From the NCBI GenBank assembly GCA_008931825.1, contig QXVZ01031695.1:1-27398 (forward strand): a DNA stretch of 27,398 bases, written 5' to 3'. Below are positions 9,592 to 21,500 of this stretch, one piece after another (positions within the stretch are counted from its first letter, which is position 1; each line of letters begins with the position of its first letter). The translations under genes and the position numbers were made by a program. Under the pieces are notes generated by a model. That model was not told where the DNA came from and made no database searches. It saw only the letters and a list, made by a program, of their open reading frames with translations. The DNA is from Phallusia fumigata (Eukaryota; Chordata; Ascidiacea; Phlebobranchia; Ascidiidae).

Positions 9592-12500
9592 CTGGTGGAA
9601 AAACTTGATTTTAAGGTTTGTCACTTATGATAAAGGTATGCTTACAATGAGGATAAAGACTTGCAAGTTTTTGCGTTCTTTTAACCTGTTGAGTTGAGTT
9701 TATTTCGCTTGGTGTAAAACATAGCGACACACTTGCACTAAATCAATCACCAGGCCGGAAATAGCTGCGCAACGTTAGAACGTTAAGAAGCGCGATAAGT
9801 AAAGGGTACAATTGGTGGGTCAAGGTTGAACGCGCTGCAGCTACACCGTCATTACAAGATGTTATGCGACGGGGGCTCGCAAGAAAGTAAGCACTAGCGC
9901 GTTATAGAAATCTTCGCTTGAGAAAACGCTGGTAAAAGTTACCAATGGTTTTGTTCATATTCCAAACATAACAGTGTGTGATTAGAAATACACAATTAAT
10001 ATATATTTTGTAATTTTATATTGATAGCGAAAAGAAGATTTTGCTACTGATAGTAAAAAATCTGCCACAAGCCTTGCACTAAGACTTACACAACTGTAAA
10101 GTTGTACTAATAGCTTTTTAAAGAACAGGCAGATTTTATTTCTAAAGTGTATTCTGACCCGTTCTGTGGAAATCAGCGCAGAGTTTGAGCCGTTTTCTTA
10201 TGCTGCTCTCGGAGTGATTCGGGAAAGCTTTTCGTATTTCCTCCATACGAATTTTCTTCGGCTTCTCTCGACTTTTTGCAAACATCCGATAAATGAAAAC
10301 CTGGAACAACACAGCAGTCATCCTGAAATACCACACAAAGAAAAGATGGAACTAATACTAGATCCCAAAGTAACTTAATAGAGAAGCGGTTTTGGCCAAA
10401 ATCTTAATAGAGAAGCGGTTTTGGCCAAAATCATCCGCTTTACATTTTAAAAAGGGCAATTACATGCTTACACAATAAAGTTAAACATTTTCTTTGGCAT
10501 CTTATTTTCAATGTACAAATGCCCCAATACACAAATTGTTTGCATCATGAAGTTTACCATGAGTCAGCAAAAGTGATTTTACAAAGCAACTTGTTTCAGG
10601 ACTTAAATTGGGCTTAACTAACGACTTAAATGCCATTGTCTTCGCATGTAGTGAATACATTATTCGCACGAATCTTACTGCGCTACAGAGATAGCTACAA
10701 CGCTTGCAATAAAATGTATTTACTACACACAAGTACTCTGATCGTGGGAGTTTTTTACCTGAAGGAAATCCCGGACGTGGTTCGTCGCCTTTTTCGAGTT
10801 AGGACCTGGAACTTCCACAAGAGGGCAGAGTTGGCCCACTGTGAAAATCGATGGAACATGTCGAATGAAATAACTGCAAAAGAAATGTAACCTTTTTGTT
10901 TCTTGTGATTGCAAAGAGAAAAAACTTATCTATGTTAAGAAACTTCAACATTAGGTACTTTTCGGAAATAGACAACAAAAACAATTGGTCCCTTTTTTTC
11001 AGCAATCTATACCATTCACAAAGAAAACTTTAGGAACAGAATTTAAATGTACTTTAGCAAAACCAAAAAACAGTATGTCTTTGGAACAAGCTAATTATGT
11101 GTTCCGTTTCTGGCAATAGGCTGTTAACAAACAAATCCCTAACACCACAATTCAACGACAGTGTTATAACGAAGCTTTCTTCGATGCGTCGCCTTTGGAA
11201 AAGTTTGTTGGACTTTCGACGTTACTGCGATAAGAATTTAATAAATTCGTTGATCATCAAAGTTTTATTTATCGACACAAAACCAAAAAGCGACGAAACG
11301 AAATTATTGTGTGACGCCTATGGAAAACGGAAACGACACACAGTTGGAGGACCACGGCAAGACGCACTCTCTTTTGAGACCCTTTTTACAGGCCTTGTAA
11401 CGTTCTAAAGTTNAGTTGCTGTCCTGGCCTGGTGGAAAAACTTGGTTCAAAAGTTTGTCACTTATGATAAAGGTATGCTTACAATGAGGATAAAGACCTG
11501 CAAGTTTTGGCGTCCTTTTAAGCTGTTGAGTTGAGTTTATTTCGCTTGGTGGAAGAAAACATAGCGACACAATAGCACTAAATCAATCACCAGGCCCGAA
11601 ATAGCTGCGCAAAGAACGTTATGAGGCGCAATAGGTAAAGGGGGCAGTTGGTGGATTAAGGACGAACGCGCTGCAGCTACACCGTCATTACAAGATGTTA
11701 TGCGACGGAGACTCGCAAGAAAGTAAGCACTGGCGCGTTATGGAAATCTTCGCTTGAGAAAACGCTGGTAAAAGTTACCAATGGTTTTGTTCATATTCCA
11801 AACATAACAGTGTGTGATCAGACTTAATACACAATTAATATATATTTTGTAATGTTATATTGATTGCGAAAAGAAGATTTTGCTACAGATAGTAAAAAAT
11901 CTGCCACAGACATTGCACTAAGACAAACACAACTGTAAAGTTGTACTAATAGCTTTTTAAAGAACAGGAAAGTTTTATCTCTAAAGTGTATTCTGACCCG
12001 TTCTGTGGAAATCAGCGCAGAGTTTGAGCCGTTTTCTTATGCTGCTCTCGGAGTGATTCGGGAAAGCTTTTCGTATTTCCTCCATACGAATTTTCTTCGG
12101 CTTCTCTCGACTTTTGGCAAACATGCGATAAATGAAAACCTGGAACAACACAGCAGTCATCCTGAAATACTACACAAAGAAAATATGGAACTAATATTAT
12201 ATCCCAAAGTAACCATGCTTAATAGAGAAGCGGTTTTGGCCATAATCATCCACTTTACATATTAATATGTGCAATATAACATGCTTACACAACAAAGTTA
12301 AACATTTTCTTTGGCACCTGATTTTCAATCTACAAATGCCCCAATACACAAATTGTTTGCATCATGAAGTTTACCATGAGTCAGCAACAGTGATTTTACA
12401 AAGCAACTTGTGTAAGGACTTAAATTGGGCTTAACAAACGACTTAAACGCCATAGTCTTCGTATGGAGTGAACACATTATTCGCACGAATCTTACTGCGC

Positions 12501-15500
12501 TACAGAGATCTCTACAACGCTTGCAATAAAATGTATTTACTACACACAAGTACTCTGACCATGGGAGTTTTTTACCTGAAGGAAATCCCGGACGTGGTTC
12601 GTCGCCTTTTTCGAGTTAGGACCGGGAACTTCCACAAGAGGGCAGAGTTGGCCCACTGTGAAAATCGATGGAACATGTCGGATGAAATAACTGCAAAAGA
12701 AATGTAACCTTTTTGTTTTTTGTGATTGCAAAAAGAAAAAACTTATCCATGTTTAAGAAACTCCAACAATAGACACTTTTGTAAATAGGCAATAAAAACA
12801 ATTGGTCCCATTTTTTCAACAATCTATACCATTCACAAATTACAATTCCTGCTATTTTAAGAACAGAATTTACATGTTAAATTTAGCACACCAATAAAAA
12901 CTTTGTCTTTGGAAGAAGCTAATTATGTGTTCCGTTTCTGGCAATAGGCTGTTAACAAACAAATCCCTAACACCACAATTCAACGACAGTGTTATAACGA
13001 AGCTTTTTTAATGCGACGACTTTGCAAAAGTTAGTTGGACTTTCGACGTTACTGCGATCAGAATTTAAAAAATTCGCTTATTATCAAAATTTTATTTATA
13101 AAAGTTAGTTGGACTTTCGACGTTACTGCGATTAGAATTTAAAAAATTCGCTTATTATCAAAATTTTATTTATAAAAGTTAGTTGGACTTTCGACGTTAC
13201 TGCGATCAGAATTTAAAAAATTCGCTTATTATCAAAATTTTATTTATCGACACAAAACCAAAAAGCGACGAAACGAAATTATTGTGTGACGCCTTTGGAA
13301 AACGGAAACGACACACAGTTGGAGGACCACGGCAAGACTCGCTCTCTTTTGAGACCCTTTTTACACGCCTTGTAACGTTCTAACGTTGTTTAGCTATCTC
13401 CGACCTGATGATTGTTTAATTTAGGGCTTGGCAATCCTTGGCACTGGTGCGATGGGTTGCATGCAAGGTTATTATTCACGGCACGCCAATTTACGACTCT
13501 ATATTCCACTATTTTTAAATATGCCCCTCACTTTTTGGCGCCTTATAACGTTTTAACTTTGCGCAGATATCTCCGGCCTGGTGATTGTTTTAGTACAATA
13601 TCGTGTCGCTATGTTTCCTTTCACCTAGCGCTACACTCAACTTAACACACCTGTGTCTGGTGCGGACGATCAGGAAATCCGAGCTCTTGGATCGATGTTC
13701 ATAGATAGGAGCCCGATACATGTTGCACTCGAATGCTTGCAGTGACTGACCTGGTGCAAGCGTGCCAAGAAACGGAGATGAATGAGAATAAACCGTTTCA
13801 CCGTAACGATAACGTGGCGAGTCCGAATCTTTGTCAGGTTTCTGGAATACAAAAATACCATGTTGAGATTTTTATGTCGGTTTTTCAATTTAATCTTCAC
13901 AAAATCAATTAGTCAATTTGTTTTGGAAGAAGAGTTTCTTAAAATCCGTTGCAAACAAGGTATTACACAATTTTATATCAATGCGACTATGAAATAACTG
14001 TTTATTTTATTTATAAGTGGTAAGTTTATAAGTAAAGCCAAGAAAAGCCACTGCCTTGTGCTCGCAAGGTTTTGAGTTTCATTTCGGTCTCTATTGCTTG
14101 AGTTTCTCTTAACTTTGCTCCAACCCAGTGGATCCCAATGAGTTAAACAAGCTAAACGGTAACCAACTACCAAATATAAAAAATCAAACAAATCCAATGA
14201 AGTTTCATAACGCAGGATTGCTAAGCGTGCAAGATATGCTCCTACAGGGTGTGAGGATACTGGATCATTATAGTCATTAGTTATATAGGTACATATGAAG
14301 CTCCTTCCTGGAAATATCAGTAGGGCGTGCGAGAACTGGTTGTTGACAACAAAAGGGTTCCAACAAGGAAAAATGTTAATAGTCACTGGCATGGAGGCAA
14401 ATGTTATGCTTACGAAACAACGAAATATCATAGACAAGTCCAGCATGTAACCCACCTTAAGCAAGCAAAATCATGCATGTAAACATATCCATTGCCCTGT
14501 AGCATGTATTCCACAATATAAACAAAAACTTACCCTCTTGTGGTAGTTTTTGACTTTCAGCGCCATCCCAACTTGCGAGAGTAGTGGAGGATATTCCTCA
14601 CTGTATTCGGCCAGGATCATGTGTCCATCAAGAGCTGATAAGTCCTCTGGCTTCCTCATGAAGAAGACTTCTCCACCTCCAGATGCTGCACGCTCTTGCT
14701 CCCTTTGCTTTGCTCTTTTGATAGAAACCAATTTATTTGGGATGATTGTAAAAGGCACTGATTCTTTCTATATACATTTGAATCTAGAGGCAGATTTTTT
14801 TGCATTTCGTCACAGGATTTAGCATTTTGGCAATTGGCATGTTTTAAAAAGTTGCTTTACTTTGCTGATATTGGGTCAAAATGCGGTATTTCTATAAAGG
14901 TTCATGACCTTAAAAAGCTGCTATGAGAAAAGAAAATGACTTCTACAATCCATTACCAAAAAAACAACAAAAGACAACCCAAGAAACTACATACAAACCA
15001 GACAACACAAGTACATGCAGGCAACATAACAATAGACAAAATAAAAGCATCTATAATTTCGATGTTTTCTTAAACAAGGATAAAATAGATAAACTGCCAA
15101 ACAAACAGGAGCAACGTTTTAACGCTTTTTCAATTTTATTGTCAAAAATTATTGCTATTTCTACAATATATTACCAAAAAACATGGAACTTCTTACAATT
15201 GACAGTTAACAATTAACACATAAAAAGTGTGTACTACACTGCAGTTTTCTTGTTTGAGATGAAGTAAACAACATAATATATTAACTGAACTGCAAATAGA
15301 GCAGTCAAGCTACCAGTAGACTTCTAAACATTCTGCATTCTTACTTTTTGCGCAGGTGTTTCATGACGCAGTGTACTTGGTGAAAACCTGGTTTGGTCAT
15401 CGCACCATGTTGATATCGTCGAAACTGAGGCCGGTGGAAACTCTGAAGTCTGACTTGGCCGAGGAAAGTTGGAAAGAACATTGGCTGAAGTTCCATCGCT

Positions 15501-18500
15501 GGATTTGAGTGCTGGGAAATAAAGCTAAGATGAAAAATAGAACTTGTACATTAAAGTTTCAGCACAAAAAAATTCCAAACATGTTTGCTGATAAAATTTT
15601 TGTAGATGCTGGCAGCTATGTTTTTTGAAATGTTGGATATCTATGGGTCTTTTATTTGAGACCTGCAGAGGGTCACTTGTTTTTGGGGTCGCCACTACAA
15701 TAATTTAACAAATTTTACATTTACACAAATTGTACTTGAGTTTTTGATAGAAAACTTCAATAGATTAAAATGGGTCGCCGGGAAGCCCTGCTGTATATGA
15801 CAAGAATAAAAACTCAGAATACGATAAGTCTCTAATGTTTTTATATTACAAGGGTGAGTGTCGAGTGACGTAATGTTTCGTGAGATTTTAATCTCAAAAG
15901 TTGAGTTTTCAACTTCTATTTCAGTTAAACTTCGACAATTTTAATCACCTGCTGTACGAAGTTCACTAGGAAACCAATTTTAAGTGGATGTAAGATGTAA
16001 GTATCAATAAAAAGAATTTCACAGATTCGAAAACGTACTTGCAAGACACTACTCATCAATCCAATAGCTAGCCCACTAGTGGCAGCTTGTTTTGGATCGT
16101 AAAAATGATCGTTCGATAAATTCCAACCATCCTTTTTGCTCAGGTTCCCATCTTCTTTGTTGACATCTTTACCTAAAAATACATCTTTGGGATAAAAGCT
16201 CAACAACTCGGAGAATAAAAACTTTACATTTCTCATTTTGGCATTGGCATTGATTTATTTGTCTAGTGCTTCTCGAAGTGTGCTCTGTGGACCATTAGTG
16301 GTCAGCCATCCTCCCACAGTGGTTCGCGAAAAGATGAATTAAACTATTCATGGGTTTATAAAATCGCCTGTTTTGATAGCGTGTCAGAACGAAATTCTGT
16401 TTGGTGGTGCTCAGAAAAAATTTCAAAGATAAAGTGGTCCTTGGGCTCAAAAAGTTTGAAACACTGATCTAGTACACATACTAATTACATTTTTATTTGC
16501 TTAATGTTGTCCATTACCAAGCCATGATAGGACCAGTCTATGCCAAATAGGCAAAGAGGGTTTTTACCTTTGTTTGATGCGAGTTTTGATTTCTTTTGAT
16601 TTTCTTTCTTTGTGTCTTTGGAATCCGCTTCATTGCTGAAAGTAAACAGAAGCAGAATTGAAAAAGATTCCTCGAAAATTGTAGATATTTTAACCAATAA
16701 CCAAATTTCCGAACATATTTTTCTGTTTCTACCTCTTTGTTTCTTATTTTTTACATGTATATATATATTTTTTTTTTGAAATTTCATGATAAAAGCTTCC
16801 TTACACACTGAATTCTAAATGACTCATCAAAAGCATTATTAAGGAGACTGTTGTCCTAGCTAGTACCGTTCTGTGCTTCCAAACTTACCATGTCTTGGGT
16901 TCATTTGGCATGCCAAGAATAATATTTTCATCATTAGGATCGAATTTAAACACAGTTGGAGTGGGAATAAAATCCATGTTCTGGTCGTCCCATATTATGT
17001 CCTTCTCCCAATCTCCATAAATCAACTCGTAATTGTCGATGGGAAAAATGGATCCCACCGTCGAATCATTCTGGTTTACTGAAAAGATGAAAAAACATTT
17101 CAACCTTTTAACTTCAGGTAAACGACTTTGTTCTCACACAGCAGTCGTTGCGCATATAGGTTTGATAATTCTGAACAAGTTTTGAAAATAACTTGTAGTT
17201 TTATTACAAAGTCTTCGTACCTAGATAATTTGTTTGTTTGTTTTATTTTTATCTCCAGTGAAAACAATGCTCAACAGTGCTGAGAATAAAACGAGTCCAC
17301 CAAGTTTATTGTAGGGTTGGATGTTTTTTGCTCAGAGAAACCAGAGTTGTGAATTGTGATTAGAATCCCTTGCACAAGGCTCAGGCACTAACCACTAGGC
17401 AACCATGGTGGTAAGGCCAAATAAACGTAATCTTAACCAAAATGCTTTCTTTCCCACGACATTAAAGCGTAATGCATGTTTTAAAACCTCCTCTATCCGC
17501 AACACCATGAATTAACACCAAAACTTCGTTGCAGAGGTTTACATCAGAATTCAAAACTAGAACTTTACCTGAAGGCTTTTCAATCGCCAGTGTTATAGGT
17601 CGAGTAGGAACCGCTGCACTGTGAGGTAAAGCGGTTCTCTGTGTACTTGTCGGTACCCAACCTGCCTGTGCGGCCCGATCGACCTGTATATGTGTAATGA
17701 TGAATAAGTGAAAGCACAGGTTGATGTAGATTTATAAGTTACTCACCCTTAGTTTGTATTTTTCGTCTGAGTCTGGTGTTGTCTGAATGCTCTGCAACAT
17801 ATAAGGTTTCTATAATCATTCTATGTTTATAGGCAAGGGTCCATAGACCCATATTATATTAAATTCAAAAAAATTGATTTACAAATTTGAGAAAAAATAG
17901 TTTTTGAATGTATGGCTCAATGGGAATGGGGTTAGCAGTTAGGCAACTAATGAGTTTGTGAATTTTTTATGACTTTTTCTTACTCAAGAAAACATTTCAC
18001 TGTGTTAGTTCAACTTAACACAAAAGCCAATACTTGTGCGTATATCGTTTTTTACATACAGATGCTGTCATCTCAAAAAGCTTAGAAACACCAGAACTAA
18101 TCCCTTTTCAGTCATTCCTGAAGATGACAACAATGTTTGTTGAATCATTGCAAACTGTTTCACACACATGTATTGGTTTGGTTATCCTGTCCACGTTGCA
18201 TAAATCAGTTTTATGAGATAAGTTTAACATTATCCCAGAACCAACATGTACCTTTCCTACTTTGTATCTGACGTCGTCGGCATTCCATATGATGTCATCT
18301 TCCCATCTGACTTGTGACACCATGTAAAAATGCTCAGGAGATGGAAAACTTGGGTCATTTGTGATTGATTTAGTGGCTGCAACAGTGCTAGCTTCCTAAA
18401 AACGAAATTAAATAAGTGGTAACCAATTTATTTTTTTTACTGTTTGGTTTACTTTTATTGCAATGTGAAAAAATATGCCTACAGTAAATAATTTTGATTT

Positions 18501-21500
18501 TCATTCACACTTTAGGTTAAACAACAAGAAAAATTCCCCACAATATCAAATTTAAAATCATGTAATTTGAAGAGAAGCACATTGTAAGTAAACTAACAGA
18601 AACAAAACCAACTCATTCGCTATAAATTTCTGTAATTGTACCTCAGGGTTCCTGAGTTTAAATCCATAGTCGAAACCCTCCCCGGTCTCTGGGACGCCAA
18701 GCATATCGTACCATAACGCTGCTGGACCGTATCTCCATTCAGGTATTTTCGATTTTGCATTCGAAGCATTTCCACCAGCAGGGTTTGAAGATCTCTTTGA
18801 TTTGATGGGCTTCAACATTGTAAACTATAACACAAAAAATTGCATTACAGCCAAGATATGATACGACTACATACTGGTTCCTGAAGATTTCATGTAAAAA
18901 AAGCCTCATCCATTTTAAAGCAATGACGTACAACACTATAGATCATGGGGCAGAATACAGCCCGAATACTCATTTCTTTGTCCAGTGCATACATTACATT
19001 GTTAATTGTTGCATAAATTTGATTGTTTTGTAATTTGTGTAATCATCCATAATTATTTGGATTATCTGGCCCTGGCATTGTTATACCCTTCGTCAACTTT
19101 GAAAACACAAAAGTTTTTAATAACCTTAATTTCCAAAAATATGTAAAGTATTTACGATGATGAAATACAGTACCTCTTCATCAGATGCACACTCTTCAAG
19201 TGAAGGTGTCGGAGGTTGTGGTGCGGTCCATGGTTCCAACCATCGACTAGACTCCTTTGGTTGTTCAGTTTGTGGGTCCATCAGGCTGCTCTGAGGCCGC
19301 TTCTTTTTCTTGCGGCGTCTGCAGTTCCGCCAGATATTGGGAAGGGATGTTGCTTTTTGTCCACCGAATAAGCGGAGAAATCGCAGTACCTGTTCAACAA
19401 ATTGAAACATTACTTTTAAACAAATGATATTTTTTTAACAGTGATTATACAATCTTTAAAATGGCCTTAACTTGAGAGTAAACCAGATGCAAACATATTG
19501 CGAGGGATAGCCTGACAGGGTCTATACAGTATCCAAGTTCTTGGTACCAACTATTGCAAAGCTGTGTGCTAGAACAAAATATGCTATCATCACTTATTAG
19601 TCATAAACGAATATTTATTGAACTTTTTCGGCACACAAAACCAACTTCTCAGAAAGGCTAAAATTAGAAACAACCATTGTTATATCATATAAGTGTGACG
19701 TCACAATATCCTTGGGGCTTACTGACATGAGACAAACAAAACACTTGCAGTTTTGGCACATGCCTAATAACAACGTATAACTCCAAAAATGAAACTTTTA
19801 GTGGTTCAACAAAACATTTTGTATCAAACAACAAACCTGATTAGGTCTAAATTCGGGGAAAAGTTCACAGATGTCTTTGCTGTTGACTTTTTCTTCAAGC
19901 TCTTTGTACTTTTGATTAAATATTATCTCCTCTTCAGATTGCTGATGCTGCTGTGTTAACTTTTCCTTCCGTCGCTTTCTTCTCTCCAACTTGGAGGAGC
20001 CTTCAAAAAAAGTAATAATTTTTCTACTTTTACTAGAGCTGGACTATATTTAACAGTAAAAAAAAAACGACAAGTAAAATAATGCACTTGATTCGCACAC
20101 AACTTGTGGTCTAACTTAATTCTGACAGAGGTGCCACATCAGGTTTACATCACATTCAACCTGTGACACCATCCATTTGACATGCCCAATCTTCAAACCC
20201 TTTCGTAATGTTTAGCATGATTTTGATTGAAATCGAACACATTTTTGGTTGTTTGCTAATTATTTACGCATAATTTTACCGCTCATTTTTTTCTTGTCAT
20301 TTCTGCCACCCGACCGATTTAATCTTTCGGAATCTGAAGATTGTTTGCGCTCAGGTGAAGAACCAGAGAATCGATTTGAATGTGACACAATAGAGGGCAT
20401 TATGAAGTCACCATCACCACTGCCTTTGTGAGAAGCAGCATGTTTTTGTTGTGACCTGCAACATAAATATAAAAAATATGTCACAACCCAACAAGTTTAT
20501 TTTGCCAGAGTTGTAACACTTCAACAAATTAATCCGAAATAATACATACTTCAATAATTCCAAGTACAACAAGATACCTTTTATCAGATGAAAGATGTCT
20601 GCCTTGTGAAGTTTTTTGTTGTGTGTCGTCATCAGCATCGTAATCATCACTGTCGTTGTCTGGGACAAAACAAGAAAATAGTTCACAAAATACCAGCTTT
20701 GCAAAAGTTGAGTTTCAAGTGCAAACAGAATTTTTACACATACTAAACATTTTTTGTCAGATACTTATATAAGAGTTGTATCTTTATCCAAAACATGCTT
20801 GTTACTTTTGGCATATGTTTAGCAACCTGTGCATGTCTAGGTTTTTGCCCTTGCCTTCAGAAGAGGAGTTTATGCTACAATATATTTTCTCAAAGAGTGA
20901 AGTTTTTGTTACCTCTGGAGAAATGTGCAGACATCGCTTTCATTTCTGCCGATATTTCACTCTCTTCGGCAAGTTCATCGATATTCGAGTAATCCACTGC
21001 ATCAGGGGCGGCCTCAACATGATAATCTGACAAAAATAGGAAGTATGAGACTAATATTGATTTTACTTACTGTTTAACTGTGCCTTTAGCTAATGCTTTT
21101 ACCTGTATGACTTCCAGTCTTCTCTTGCTTTGAAGCTTCATCTTTGGTCAGTTCACTGACAAATTGTCCCAAACCAGCCAATGTGGTTAATTGCATGAGG
21201 TGGGTTTTGGATTTCTAAACAAATAAAAAAAACAATAGACTTACTACAGATCAAATTCCAAAAACACGAAACTAAAAATTGTTATGTTGTTGTCAGTCTG
21301 CAAACAAGATAATTAGCTTTAAAACGCCGTTCATTGCAAATCATTCGATGTAATCGGATCTTTTGGTAACTAATAACTAAACTATTCACTCAAGCAATAA
21401 CTTAAACAAGAGTTTTCAAGAAACTTACTTCATCAAAAACATCATTTTCCAGGTGTCCATGTTTGTCGATATTTCCAAACATAAATCCCACCAAATCATT

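Larger units (their letters stand above)
9579..11412. repeat. large direct duplication, copy A (left of the n)
   Basis: This 1.83-kb block matches 11414-13384 almost throughout. It starts inside exon 20 at AGTTGCTGTCCTGGCCTGG and ends at CCTTGTAACGTTCTAAAGTT, directly against the n at 11413. Relative to copy B it has an extra 29-bp unit (TTAATAGAGAAGCGGTTTTG.., twice at 10375-10432) and one rather than three 74-bp units. Best explained as the end of a contig that overlaps the next one. Confidence 0.95.
11414..13384. repeat. large direct duplication, copy B (right of the n)
   Basis: This starts directly after the n with AGTTGCTGTCCTGGCCTGG and runs 1.97 kb to the same end point as copy A (CCTTGTAACGTTCTAACGTT), then continues into unique intron sequence. 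It differs from copy A by scattered substitutions, small indels and minisatellite copy number, as two alleles of a polymorphic locus would. It carries TAF1 exons 18-19 and a truncated exon 20. Confidence 0.95.

Noticed and set aside
10630-12707. Plus-strand frames at 10630-10890 and 12468-12707, present twice
   Set aside because: They are antisense shadows of TAF1 exon 18 in both duplicated copies.
9579-13384. Mutually exclusive exon pair in TAF1
   Set aside because: Both exon sets encode the same residues, splice phases fail between 19B and 18A, exon 20B is truncated by an n, and the layout matches overlapping contigs.
13973-14464. 163-codon minus-strand frame as a separate gene or extra TAF1 exon
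   Set aside because: It lies wholly in the intron between exons 16 and 17, exons 16 and 17 already join in phase with conserved sequence, and the frame resembles no family I know.
14923-15216. 97-codon open frame as a gene
   Set aside because: It is an A/C-biased intronic stretch rich in Lys, Asn and Gln with no family resemblance, lying inside the TAF1 intron between exons 15 and 16.
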